Shown piece by piece: positions 44,671 through 56,575 of a stretch of DNA of 64,000 nt. The stretch is from NCBI GenBank assembly GCA_033060915.1, contig CM065377.1, positions 33,421,183-33,485,182 on the forward strand, written 5' to 3'. The position numbers and the translations under genes are program-made. The notes beneath the pieces were generated by a model. That model was not told where the DNA came from. It saw only the letters and a list, made by a program, of their open reading frames with translations, and ran no database searches. This stretch comes from Euryodendron excelsum (lineage: Eukaryota > Streptophyta > Magnoliopsida > Ericales > Pentaphylacaceae). Numbering within the stretch: position 1 is the stretch's first letter; every line of letters begins with the position of its first letter.

Positions 44671-45968
44671 GAGATAAAAAAAAAATTCAAAAGTTATGCC
44701 CTTAGGTGGAAGGAAGCAGCAACACAAGTCAATCCCCCTTTGGAAGGGAAGCAACTATTCGTGCATACTTTCCAAGACATATACTATGAAAAGCTCTGCA
44801 CAAGTGTGGGGAAAGCTTCTCCAAGCTTATTATGCAAGGAAAAATAATAGATAGCGGTCTCAAGACGGGAAAGATTACGAACTCCTATACAAAGACTAGA
44901 AAGCTCTACCAACATAACTAGAAAGGTGGCCACTGCAAGGGGGTAATCAAGAAGGAGAGTGAGGCGTCTGCAATCTTGCTTATTCAACCACCACAATGCT
45001 ATCCACCACTTCATTCATATCCTATACTACCCATGCCTGCCCTAACCATGCCCGCTCAAATGCCCAACTTTGTCCATGTTGGGGCATAGCCCAATTTTAA
45101 TAGGCTAGCCTGACGCGTCCACACAGAAGCTTACCATAACCTCTTAAAGAACAACATATTGAAGCCCATACCGACCCGTCTATTGTCAAGCCCTTCACCT
45201 TTAACCTTCAATGGCGCCCTCACTTGTGAATACCATTTGGGTGGCCAAGGGCATGACGCAGAAAGTTGCTTCTCTTTCAAACACAAAATTCAAAACCTGA
45301 TAAACAACAAGACCACCGACATACAGTCGGTGAACCCAACTCCTACTCCTAATATGACCACAAACCCCTTGCTAGATCACAATGTCAACCTGGTATTAGA
45401 GGAAATAGAAGAGGGGGATGAACTGGAGGAGATCCTAGTTGAGGATTATTCCAAGGAATATTAGGAAACTGATGAAGAAAGTGAATGGGAGGAGGAAATC
45501 TCGCCATGCCTAGTCTATCTCTACAATCCAAATGAAGTGCATGACCCATCTGACTAGCCAATTGAAGAGTCCTTACCCGTAGAGGAGATTCCGGCCAAAA
45601 GCGTGATCATCAACAGTTGGGGAGATGAATTCTTGCACCCCAAGTATGCCATGGCTAAACTCGACCTATCAAAGAACCTCTGGCCTATGACTAAATTTGA
45701 TTATGAAGACATGGGTTGGGACCTTAAGGAGCCAAAAGCACTGGCAGAGCCGTTCAAGCTAGAAAGAGATGAGATGGCCAACCTATTTCTCGAAAAAGCT
45801 GAAGAGATAACAAAGGAAATAAGGGGAGTTAATGAAACTGATAACTACACTATCACTATCAATTCACCCAAAACCCTGAAAGGAGCACCAGCCTGCCTCA
45901 CCTGGTTCGAGGATCTAAATGACAGATGGAGTGTCGAGGATGTGGGCATAATTCCAAAACCCAACTAA
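44671..45968 (+). pseudogene. gag: Tat-2 gag, C-terminal part, ending at a conserved stop
   Basis: Gag resumes with FKSYALRWKEAATQV near 44686. A broken middle follows. Then ILKPIPTRLLSSPSPLTFNG leads to the knuckle-like motif CEYH..GQGHDAESC at about 45226-45270 with KHKIQNLINNK after it, as in Tat/Ogre gag. An acidic stretch, a stop near 45462 and a well-kept frame 45603-45968 follow, ending VEDVGIIPKPN and TAA. The same ending (GIIPKPY, stop) occurs in Tat-3. In autonomous relatives the frame would be expected to continue to protease; here the text after the stop is non-coding. Confidence 0.72.
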
Positions 45969-46555
45969 AAGGGTTCTCTTCAAAGCCTATAAGAGAGGGT
46001 TGTTCTCTCTCATTTTCTCTCTATCCCTTTTACTTTATGCTTTTGAATTTTTGTTTGCATTTTCATTTCTATAAGAACCCTATGCTTTTTATTGAAGTGA
46101 CAAAGAAATAGTTTTTCATTCAAATGTTGTTATATCGTATTCTTGTGAATGGTAGATGCTTCTAAAAAGGAGGGAGCATTCTGTCTTGTGGAAGATCTTA
46201 CTTGAAAGGTGTGATAGCATGAGTTAACCACTTGTCGAATAGCAACTTTTTGAAAAGAGGAAGATGAGAGTGAGTGAGGAAATCATCCAAAAAGTAGCAC
46301 TTAAAAGACACCGAAACTAAGCAATGAGTAGCCAAACTATCAAAAGGAAGAGGAGCCATCTTTTGCTTTCCCTTTGCTCAATCCACTAGTGCCACGTGGA
46401 AAGCAAAAGATTTCTTGTCAAACTTGATCCGAAATCACCCCCCCTACCCCAAAAAAAACTAGGGCAAGTAGGTAGCAGAAGACTTGACCAAGAATGCTCC
46501 TTTTCCTTTACTCGAAACATCGAGCCCAAGCAGCATAAAGGCTCCATGGATTAAG
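45969..46555 (+). other. Tat-2 sequence downstream of gag, interrupted by Tat-3
   Basis: Starts AAAGGGTTCTCTTC...AGAGAGGGTTG, similar to the sequence after the Tat-3 gag stop (complement of about 56530-56570). GTGATAGCATGAGTTAACCA near 46209 matches the complement of about 56295-56310. It is non-coding. TTAAG at 46551-46555 should be the Tat-3 target duplication. Confidence 0.6.
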
Positions 46556-49500
46556 TGTCGCGCCCAGATTTTTTGCACTTGAGGAATACACACAAAAGCC
46601 GGAAAAATACTGTACTCTCTCGTTAGAACTCACCCTCCTAGAAGAATAAGTGCGACTAGGTTTGAATTGAAAATTGGTTTGAATAAATGGCTTTTGAAAA
46701 ACATTTGGAGTTGCCACCTAACTTGATTAAGGTGAGTTAGGTCACCTAAAAACTAAGTACAATCCGAAAACTACACTTACGGTTTTTGAAAACGATTTTT
46801 GAAAATACTACCTCTAGAGAGGGTTTTTAAGAAAACAGGTTGTTTGGCAACCTTTTTAAAAATGTAAGCCCTTTTTTTGAAAATAACTCCATTTGGTCTT
46901 TGAAAATAGTGATCTAGGTTCGGAGGTTGGTTACATGTAGGGAAGACGCACTAAGCCATCACCCTACCCCGCTCTTGCAGTACCTACATGTCTATTTACC
47001 CTAGATTCACCTATGAGAGTCTTCAACTAAGAAATATCCAATCCTATCCACTTTAGAAAACAATTTTGAAAAGAATAATGCATGATATGTAAATGCAAGA
47101 AAAAAAAAAGAGTTGGAAAATAGATTTGAAAAGAAATTGATTTGATTTAAAAGAGATTTGAAAAGAATTGGGGAATTGGAAATTGGAAAAAGGTTGTGGA
47201 AATAGAAGTTTGAAAAAGGTTGTGACCGCACCCATGAGGGTTGCCTACGTATCCTTTTTGAGGAATCAGGTCAGTCGTAGTTCAGACAAGAGTCCGATAG
47301 AAAATAGATTTTTGATTTGAACTTAGAATAGAAGATTGAAAGTTGGAGTTTGGAATTGAAAGGTTCAAACTTTGATTTGCAAAAATAGAACTTAAAGAAA
47401 AGATTTGGACTTGTTTTGAAAAAATTGAGGTTTAGAAACCCTAGACTTAGGAAAGACAGGATTTAGAAAGAACTTGAGATTAAGAAAGATTTGACTCGAA
47501 TGTTGGACTTGGAAGATTAGGAAAGATTGGATTTAGGAAGGGTTCAAATTAGGAAAGGTCCGATTTAGGAAAGTTTCATTTTAGGAAAGTTTTGAATTAG
47601 AGAAGTTTTGGTTTAGGAAGGTTTTGAAATAGGAAAGTTTTAATTTAGGAAAGTTTTGGATTAAGAAAGTTTCATTTTAAGAAAGATTTTGAAATAGGAA
47701 AAGTTTCGTTTTAAGAAAGTTTTGAAATTGAAAAGTTTTGAATTTAGAGTGTTTTGAAATAGGGAAGTTTTAAAAGTAAAAAAAAGTTTTAGATTTGGAA
47801 AGATTTGAAATTTAGGAAAGTTTAGAACTTCAGAAAGATTCAAAGTTTAAGTTTTAGAAATTCGGGAAATTAGGAAAGGTTTAAGCATAAGAAGGACTTG
47901 AAAACTTAGATTTGGAAAGTTGAAATTTGGAAAGAGATGGAATTAGGAGAGGTTGGAATTTAGAAAAGATTTAAAAGCTTAAAGTTTAGGGAAGCTTAAG
48001 GTTTATGAAAGTATGAGATTAGGAAGGAGTGGATTAAGAAAGATTTAGACTAGGGAGGGTTAAGATTCCTATTTCCTAAAACAAGGGATTGGATTTTGTT
48101 TCTAAAAGATGTGTTTTGATTTTATTTCAATAAACGGAGGATAGGGTCTAGTTTCCTAAATGGGAAGATTGGATTTGGTTTTCTAAAGGAAAAATTGGAT
48201 TTGACATGGATTTGGAAGGATGATGTTTTAGAAACCCTAGATTTGGAAGATTATAGTTTTGACGTAGAAAAGTGGGTTTTGGAAACCTAAGATTTTGATG
48301 TAAAAGGGGAGATTTTGGAAACCTAGATTTTAAGGCAAGATTGGAAATCATGTTTTTGGGAACGAAAATGGGGTTTCCTAATTGTGGGTTCTAGGGTTTA
48401 ACTTGGACTCTAAGAAAAGAGAATTTTGAAAAGTAAGTTTTTAGAAAGGGAGATTTTTTAAAGGAAATCCTAGAGATGAGTTTTTAGAAAGTAGGTTTTG
48501 AAAAGAGAGTTTTTGGAAAGAAATCCTAGTAAGGAGTTTTTAGAAAGTGAATTTGAAAAGAGAATTTTTGGAAAAAGATTTTTGGAAGGAGATTATTGGA
48601 AAGAGTTTTTAGGAAAGAGATTTAGGGAGAGAGTTTTCTAAGAAGGAAAACTAAGGAGTGTTTTTAGGAAAGGAGTTTTGAAGAGAGCTTTTTGGAAAGG
48701 AGTTTGAAAAGAAGTTTTGAAAAATAGTGTTTTTGAGGGAGTTTTTGAAAACAATTTTGGAAAGGAATTTAAAGAGAGTTTATGGAAAGCATGTTGGAAA
48801 AGAGATTTTTAGGAGGAGATTTTTTAGAAAGTATATAAAATATTTCACTTTCCCAAAACGATTCTAACCATAAAAAAGTTAGAACCACTTTAGGATAGTG
48901 GTTTTGAAAACAACAAGAATTTTAAAAATATGGATCATATTAGTCACTTTAAATGTAATACTTTTCTAATGCAACCCTAGCCATGGAAAGGCTAGAATCA
49001 CCTTAGGATTGTGATTTTGAAAATAAGTTTTGAAAAAGAAGATTTTGAGGCAAGTTTGAAAACAAGTTTAATGCAAGTTTTGAAAACGAGTTTGAAAATG
49101 AATTTTGGAAGAATGCAAGATCATGACATACACAATGCAAATTGGGGTCGTGAACATACAAGGTTAAAGGGTTCACCACATAATCAAGGGTGCCGAACCC
49201 ACATGGTCTCTGATTAGACTAAAAGAAAGCCCCCGATACGGTGACCCTCCAATAGCCTAATTCTACACATGGACCGGGAGGTCCCTTGTTTCAAGCATGC
49301 AAAGAAAGGGGGGGAAGAAGATGGGGGATTAAAATAGAAGAAAATCCAAGTGGGTTCAGAGAGAGAAGAGAGAGAGGGAGATGCGTAAACTTAAAAAGAA
49401 AGCCTACCTTGTGTCTTCTTTATTTTGCTTAGCTTTGTGCGCTTTGCTTTGCTTGTCTTGCTTCGGTCTTCACTTCAATCTTCGTCTTGATCTTCAAGTG

Positions 49501-49744
49501 TTTGCCTCAATCTTCAAGTGCTTCAGATTGCAGCACTTCAAATCTTTAAAGGAGGCTTTGGAGGCTAGTGTATGAGTGGATAAAAGTGTATGTGATTGTA
49601 TAGGAGGTTAGGGTTTGTGTATGGAGGCTAGGGTTTTGAAAACCTAAGGAGACTAGGGTTTAGAGAGGCTATGAGCTCTATATATTGAAAACTAGAATTT
49701 TTAGACTGAGTTTGCCGACCTCTTTCAAGCTGGAGGAGGCTCCG

Positions 49745-49752
49745 GATTTATA
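49745..49752 (-). promoter_or_regulatory. TATA box of LTR H
   Basis: TATAAATC on the minus strand, at the place of TATAAATA in LTR I (62531-62524). Confidence 0.6.
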
Positions 49753-51027
49753 GAGAGAAGAATGACCTGGCACTTGTTATAATGGCGCCAAGCCAAAAAA
49801 CCTTCTGGCACCACTACTAGTGGCGCCACCCAATTAGCAAAGTTTTAAGATCGGTAAGCAACGTATCTTTAGAAGATTTGGACGCCTGTACTAGTGACTA
49901 ACATGCAATTTTTAGCCTGGCTTCACTAAGAGTGACTTCGGAAGGTCCGGGAAGCATTTAAGGGACTGGGAATGGCCTGAAAGGTCGGAAAAGGGCAGGA
50001 ACCCTTAGAATAGGGTCCCGGAGGTAATGGACTTGAAAAAGGATGACAAGACGTGTTGGAAGGGTTGACCTGGCCATTAGGGACAAAATAGTCAACTAGA
50101 TCGAAAAACTAGCGAGATGGACTCAAAATGTCCTGGAAGAAGACTCGAGGTTTGGGAACATTATTTAGAATGTCCCATGGGGTTACCGTTTTGATATCTA
50201 GAGCCGGTGTGGCTAGAAGAAGGCGACCGACCCACCAGTGGCAAAACGGTCATTTTGCACCGGGTTTATCAGAACTGACTCGAAATGATTTGGAAAGATA
50301 AAGGAAGGTCGGGAATACTATAAAAAGCATTCTCGGGAGGTTTCCAGTTTGATTCCCAGAGCCGGTGGGGTCCCCGGGGCGTTCAGATGCCTAGGGGCAA
50401 AATAGTCATCTTGACTAGAAAGCCTTGGAATTAGCCTGAAACTGACTAGAAGACACCTAATCATGCCGGATTGCTTTTAAGACAATCTTGGAGAGCTTGG
50501 ACTTACCATTCTGAGAACTTAGGTGTGCCCTCAAGAAACGTGCCAAAAATGGCCCTAGGGGTAGTTTGGTCATTTTTTACCCAAGTGGACTAGCAAGCAC
50601 TGGTGTTGATCTAGGTTTTGAGTGTTTCCACCACTATGACGGTGGTCCTGTGATACAAGGGCTTGTTGGTAATCCCCTATATTGACCTGTTTGTGAGTAT
50701 TTCCGCTAATCTGACGATTGCGATGTTTGCGAGTACTTTCGCTACTCTAACGATTTGCGATCATTCCCGAGATTGCCTGATCTCGGGAAGCTACTAAAAG
50801 GACTTAGCGCCTGAGAAGTCAACTTTATTAGAAAGCATGCTGAAACAGACATTTCTGCATTGGCGGGCTAGCAGCTGCCAAAGGCGGACCGTTCTACCAT
50901 CTCAGGGACTTGGTGTCTCGTCCCGGTCAACAGGTTTGAAGGGACTTACCATTCTGAAGAAACTTTCTTCGAAAAACTTGCCGGATTGGATAGACTTACC
51001 GTCTCAAGGAATCAACTTTATCGAGAG

Positions 51028-51260
51028 AGGGATTAGATTTGGAAAAGAGGACTTACCGTCTTTGAAAAGACGTGCCTATTGGAATTGGAAAGGGGACTTA
51101 CTATCTTCGAAAAGACGCGCCTATAGGAATAGGAAAGGGGACTTACCGTCCTAGGAAAGACGCGCCTAATTTAGAATTGGAAAGAGGACTTACCGTCTTC
51201 AAAAAGACGCACCTATGGGAATATGAAAAGGGACTTACTGTCTTCGGAAAGACGTGCCTA
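51028..51260 (-). repeat. U3 tandem array in LTR H, about 46 bp x 5
   Basis: Five units (plus-strand text) contain GGACTTACCGTCTTC and AAAGACGCGCCT with variants, starting near 51030, 51073, 51123, 51169 and 51215. Each unit holds a small inverted repeat around GTCTTCGGAAAGAC. The sister array in LTR I begins near 63840 and runs off the window. Confidence 0.8.
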
Positions 51261-51446
51261 CGGGATCGGACCGAACAACGCCCACAGGGGCATTTTGGTC
51301 ATTTTGCCTCTATTTGGGCCTGATGGGCTTGCGAAGCGATGGATAGACTAGATTAGGACTAGAATTCTAGAATATGTCCATATTAACTTGAAATCAAGTA
51401 TGGACGGACTGTAAACTGTCGAGCGGTCAAAAATGGGGTGCTTACA

Positions 51447-51466
51447 ACTACTCCTCTTTTTTTTGT
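51447..51466 (-). other. Tat-3 polypurine tract
   Basis: On the minus strand AAAAAAAAGAGGAGTAGT abuts the TG start of the 3' LTR. Confidence 0.75.
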
Positions 51467-51899
51467 CTTTACTTGTCGAAGATAGAAAACGATAAACTAA
51501 GAGTCCCATGTTGATCGTGAGGCGGTCGGAGAGATGAACTTTGAAAATTTTGGAATACGGGGGCTTGGAAATGGATATTTGGCCCAAAAGGCCTTTGAAA
51601 TCGAGTTTTGACGGGAAAAAGGGTGAAGTTGCCCGGAATATGGAACTGGTGCCACTAGGAGTGGCGTCTTTGGCAAGTTTGGCTTAACGCCACTGCTAGC
51701 GGCGTTAGGCTTAGGATCAAAATCAGCAAACTGCTGGTTTGACGCTACTGCGGGATTTGAAGAGTTTTTGGAGAATCGAGAGTCTTTGTGAGGGAACCGA
51801 CTTGAACCTTGAAGAGGCACTCCTTGAGGACCACGGGTGATTGACCACGTCGCTAGGAAAGTTGCCGAAAAAGAAGATTTCGCCGGAGAACTTCGAAAG
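51467..51899 (+). promoter_or_regulatory. Upstream region and first (non-coding) exon of the antisense PMD gene
   Basis: This lies between the 3' LTR and the intron. It contains copies of the LTR palindrome (GTGCCACT-AGG-AGTGGCGT at 51649-51667; AACGCC...GGCGTT near 51686-51706) and ends TTCGAAAG before a consensus donor. The exon start is not defined, and no clear TATA box was seen. Confidence 0.45.
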
Positions 51900-52776
51900 G
51901 TGAGTTTTCTATCCTATGTTGATTTTAATGTGTAGAACTCTGTTTAAGTCATGTGAACAGTGGAAATTGATGTTTTCATATGCTTTGAACATTATAGTGA
52001 TGTTATTTTTGCATTTTGGTGCTTGTTTGATTGAATTTGAGTGACTTTATATGTTTATGTGAAAAGGGTTTTCTGCAAGAATTGGGGGTTTGTTCTTACA
52101 GGCATGGGCATTGGGCTTTATGGCTAGATTTTTATACTATGTGCCTTAGAAAAATATGTTTAACAACCGTGTGAAGTTTCGTGGTTTTTTGAAAAGTTGG
52201 TGAATTTTTTATTTTTTGAAAAATAGAAAAATACTTAGAAAATTAGGAAAATTGGAAATTGATGAATTAATAGAGTTTAAAATTTGAAAAAATTAGGAAA
52301 TTTTTGGAAAATATTTGAAATGACTTTGAGGAATTTTAGGACATTTTTGAAAACCATTGATTTATTAGAAAAATAAAACATATGTTTTAAAAATTTTAAA
52401 AAATTAAAAAGTGTGCGCGGGTGTTGATGTTATGTGATTGTAACGTTGTGGAGTGTACGGTTTGTGTTTTGTGTTGATGTCATGGATGTTGTAGGGACCA
52501 TTTTTAAACATAACTCTGTCAAAATTTTTAGAAATTAGGGAAAAAGTTGGAAAAGGTTTGGAAATAAAATCTTTTTGAAGGAAAAAGACCGAAAACCCTT
52601 GAGATTTGATTTGAAGTTGGAAAATCAAAAGGTGTAGGAAATTTTTTTTGACTTATCATTTGAAATCTTTTTATTATTTTTTATTGTTTGTTGTTTATTT
52701 TATTTGACTTTATTTTGTTATTATTTATCTGCATGTACGGTATATTAACACCTCTTACCTTGGCTTACCTTTTCAG
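51900..52776 (+). other. Predicted 877-bp intron of the antisense PMD gene
   Basis: Donor AAAG/GTGAGTTTTC at 51900 and acceptor CTTACCTTTTCAG ending at 52776, two bases before the ATG (52778). The body is AT-rich and, as in plant introns generally, rich in T runs. On the retroelement's own (minus) RNA these signals are reversed, so the intron would survive retrotransposition. Confidence 0.6.
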
Positions 52777-52777
52777 A

Positions 52778-54623
52778 ATGGTAGATGCGGGTGATGATGG
52801 TTCTAAGAGGAGACGTCGCTCGGGGAAGGCGGCTCAGACAGATTCCATCGGTGGTTCTAGTCGATCTAGAGGTAGCCAACGATCTACCGGACGGGCCTTT
52901 TCCAGTCAGAGCGGACAGGGGAGTAGACCACCTGTCGACCCCTTTCCTTCGGTTGAGCAGGCTGTTGCAGAGGAGATTAGTGCTGAGGAGGAGGTACCGA
53001 GTCTTGGGGATCAGGTGACCGGTTATGGGAGAGCCTCCTCTAGACATAGGTAGACGGATGCTGATTTGGGTGACCTGGAGGTACCGGACATCCCACTGCT
53101 TGGGGATCTTGCTTATCACCCCAGCGTATATTCTAGACAGCATTTGCCTCTTCCGCGGGTACATACAGCTTTTAGAGGAGCTGTCCATCAGGTCTTCGTG
53201 ACCATGCAGCGGGCTACTCCATCATATCGTGCCTTCTTGGCTGAGATAGAATTCAGAGCCTTCATGGGATTGCAGGCTAACCGCCTGAACCAGCATTTGA
53301 TACTGGTGCTTGTTGAGAGGTGGTTGGGGGAGACCGAGACCTTCCATTTTGTCAGCTTCGAGTTAGGACCCACTCCCTTGGATTGGGCCATCATCATAGG
53401 GCTTTCCTTTGTCGGTCAGCGGATCACCTTACAATCAGTCAATAAAGACGAGGCCTGCATTCTGCTGGACTTGCCCCTTCCCGAGCGTTCTACCTTCCCA
53501 ATCTCTTGGCTCAGTCAGGACGACCGTACCTTTGCTGCTGAACCATCGCCTGCCAGGCGGGACAGTATGAGACATGACTTGTTTTGTACATCATCTTTAG
53601 CTGCTTCTGCAACAACAAGAAGTCGCTTGTGCCTTTTCGTTTGGTGAGCATAATAGCTAATCTTGGGGCTTTGTCTGAGCTGGATTGGGGGTCCTTCTCC
53701 TTTGGCTACTTCCTTCGATCGATACGAGTCTGGACTTCTTCCCGTTGGGGAAGCACGACTAGTTTTTGGCCCTTTCTTGTCTGGTGGAACTATGAGTACC
53801 TTCCTGTTCATCGCCCTATAGTTGTCAAGGACGACCTTTATCCTCGTGCTTTGAGGTGGGCTCGTGACCGGGTGGCCCAGCGATCGAAGATTACTGACTT
53901 TGTGATGCTACGGATGAACCTAGAGTTGATTAAGGTGAGAGATGTGACTTGGCGACTCTTTATCGGGTTAGTTCATTATAAGACTGTACGGTACTTGGTC
54001 CCGCTATCCTTGTCGACGGCTACTTTTCTCAGTGATGATACTTGGGAGTCCTATCTAGGAAAGTGACACTGGCGACAGTTTCATAAAAAGTTTCGATCAG
54101 CAGGAGCTCTGCTAAAGTATATGTTTAGGGCCTTGGTGGCGGGAGTGCCTATCCCCTATCAAGAGCGGCAGCCGGGTGCCGAGTTCTTGCTTCTTCCGGA
54201 TACAGATTATACTGCGCACTTTGGGGCTCATTCTGTCGGTGCCTTCACCAAGTTTGAGGTAGTAGTCGGCGGGTATGCTGTTAGCCAAGAGGTGGTTGAC
54301 TTGTGGTGCCCTAGTCGGAGGATATGTGCCTCGGGCTGAGTTTACTGCTGTGAGAGACTAGAGAGATTAGTACCAAATGGAGTGGGATCAGTACCAGGCC
54401 GAGGTAGCTTCCCTGACGGCTCGGATAGCCTAGATGGGAGGTGGCGGGCTATGTCGTCTTTTCTCTCCTTATTCTTGCTCTGCTATTGTTTAGTTCTTCC
54501 TTCATGCATCTGATTTTGGTTCTATCTTCTTTGCATGATGTTGGTGCTTCGAGTAGTTATCCGCCTCCTCCGATGCCGGGTTTCGGGGATTTCGATCCAG
54601 ATGACATTGATTTTGACCTTTGA
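52778..54623 (+). pseudogene. Plant mobile domain (PMD / MAIN-like) gene, antisense to Tat-3
   Basis: PMD proteins are plant nuclear proteins related to the MAIN family. The domain is also found in Ty3/gypsy and MULE elements, and its molecular role is uncertain. ATG 52778 opens MVDAGDDGSKRRRRSGK, a Ser/Arg-rich basic start. The PMD core runs from about 53150: HLILVLVERWLGETETFH, then LGPTPLDWAIIIGLSF near 53362-53411. In the next frame come SELDWGSFSFGYFLRSI near 53674-53724 and YEYLPVHRP near 53791. A short coil-like part (WDQYQAEVASLTARI near 54383) precedes an acidic tail, FGDFDPDDIDFDL, ending at 54623. Damage: TAG at 53051, a frameshift near 53580, TGA at 54064, another frame change near 54310 and further stops. 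Its GC content is higher than that of the surrounding LTR DNA. The family call is firm; function in this copy is lost. Confidence 0.78.
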
Positions 54624-56575
54624 TAGATGCCCCTTGTGGAGACTCTGATTTTCCTTTGCCCCTATTCCTCAGATGTATTTATGTTAGACAGTTTTATTTT
54701 GATATATATATTTTTTATATTTTGATGCAAGGATAGACAAATACATTTATAATCTTTATAGCTAGGCATATGATCAGATGTATGTGATGGATGATGATGT
54801 TATGTATCTATTACATGAGTTGATGTTGGTGACTTCTATTTTTACATGGAGTTATGTCCTATGCGAAGCTCATGCTATTTTTATATTTTATTATTATTAT
54901 TTTTATGCACATATTAGAAATACATTAACTAACAGGATGACAAGGGGTGTTGTCGAACTCGATATCTTTGGAATGGTAACTCCTTCCTTTTCTGGGGTCT
55001 AACATCTCATCTGGCTCAACCTTACCTTGATTGGATGATAGCACTTCGCACCTTTCTCAACCTTTTGATCGCCTCTGACTCTCTGCCTCGGGGTTAGTGT
55101 ATATGATTTTTGGGCTGAAACTCTCAACTCTCGGGGTTTTAACAACAACTTACCTGACCTTCAGCAGAGCGATAAGCGACCAGTCCTTTCAATCTGAGGA
55201 GACTTTGTTTAGGACCGTAATGTAGGCTAGGTTATGGAGGTTTTCGAAACAATGGGATATATAGGCTCAAATTTGATATTGTTTTCAACAGGGTTTAGAT
55301 CCATACTATCCTTGACTATTTTTCAGTAGGGTTAGCATCCTTCTTTAGCTTCGGCAGCGTGACTAGCTCATTTAGATCAAGCAATCCATTTTCAATTAAA
55401 GTAGACTTTAGTAGGGTTGTAATGTAGATCATGGTTTTGAGGTTTTGCAAGAAAGGATAACGGCTCAAATCTATTGTTTCTACTGGGTTTCTTTGTAACC
55501 TAGGATCACCTTCAAATTTCCTTTTTGCTTTTACTATATACTTCTCAGGGTAAAAATGACTCTTCTCTTTCACCCTTTTCATATGCTTTTTGAGAGAAAC
55601 ATGACTCTCTTCTCCTTCGATCTTCTTATTATGCTTTTGAAGATGCCTCAATCACAATTTTTTTCAAGCCTTTCCTTAGATTTTTTTTTTTCTTTTTTTT
55701 TTTTTCGGCCTCTAGCCCCTTAGCAACTCCTTTCCTTTGTTTTTTTTCTTTTTATCCCTTTTCTTTCTTTTTATGAAACGAATAATTCTTCAACCCTTTT
55801 TACTTAGATATTTTCCTTGGCAGTTCAATCTAACCCAATATGGGCGGTGATCCCTAGGTTGCGGTTTTCTCGAAAAGGATAAATGGCTCAACAAGTTTGG
55901 CAAGGGGTTGCTTCTGACTATATGGGAAATGAAATGAGGGCCTCTCTTCACTTTGAATTAGATTGCTTGATCTATAGAGCTTTCGATATTGTCCTAGCAC
56001 GATAGAGGTGGATACCATTCCAAGAGTTTCTCGATTATCGTCTGCCCTAGTGTGGGGAGGACAGTCTTGGATCAGGGTTGACAAAGAAAATTTTTGCTTT
56101 CCGCGAGGCACTATGGGTTAAGCAAAGGGAATATAAGCATTTGTTCTTTGACATAGGGAAATGAAAGGTTGCTCCCCTTCACTTTCATAATTCAGCCGCA
56201 CATCGCTTAGCTTCGGTGTCTTGTAAGTGTTGCCTTTGGGTAGTATCCTTACTCATCCAAGAACTCTCTTTTTTCGGAAGGTTGATGGTTGAAAGAGTGG
56301 TTAACTCATGCTATCATCCCTTCAAGTCAAACCGACCCCTAAGATAAACCATGCCCTTTACATAGAAAGTAGCTACCATTCCCAAGAGACATATAAGATA
56401 ACAGCAGATAATAAAAAGACTTAATCATTCTATAATATCAGTGAAAAGCATATAGTTCTTGTTTGAAAGAGAAAGAAATGCAGATATTAATTTAAGAACA
56501 AAAGGTAAAAGGATAGAAAAAGAGTGGGTGAAAACACCCCTCTCTTATACACTTCTGATGAGATTTCTGTATTCT
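54624..56575. other. Tat-3 non-coding internal region between gag and the antisense gene
   Basis: The right part is downstream of gag on the minus strand. It shares segments with Tat-1 (about 55900-55960) and Tat-2 (about 56295-56310). The left part (54624-55000) is the AT-rich 3' flank of the PMD gene. Poly-T runs lie at 55681-55706 and 55739-55752. Open stretches on either strand (for example minus 55316-55651) have no family support. Confidence 0.55.

Larger units (their letters stand above)
46556..51446 (-). mobile_element. Tat-3 3' LTR (H), 4891 bp
   Basis: Minus strand: starts TGTAAGCACCCC at 51446 and ends AAATCTGGGCGCGACA at 46556. U3 is about 1.7 kb with a 46-bp tandem array, three copies of a GAGTATTTCCGCTACTCTGACG-type unit (about 50617-50765), and a palindrome at 49808-49826. 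TATA is at 49752-49745. The U5 donor-like GGTGAGT (complement of 46628-46633) is intact. Confidence 0.87.

Noticed and set aside
55854..56111. Minus-strand frame of 85 residues in Tat-3
   Set aside because: The DNA matches non-coding Tat-1 sequence on the sense strand, but the frame is not kept there.
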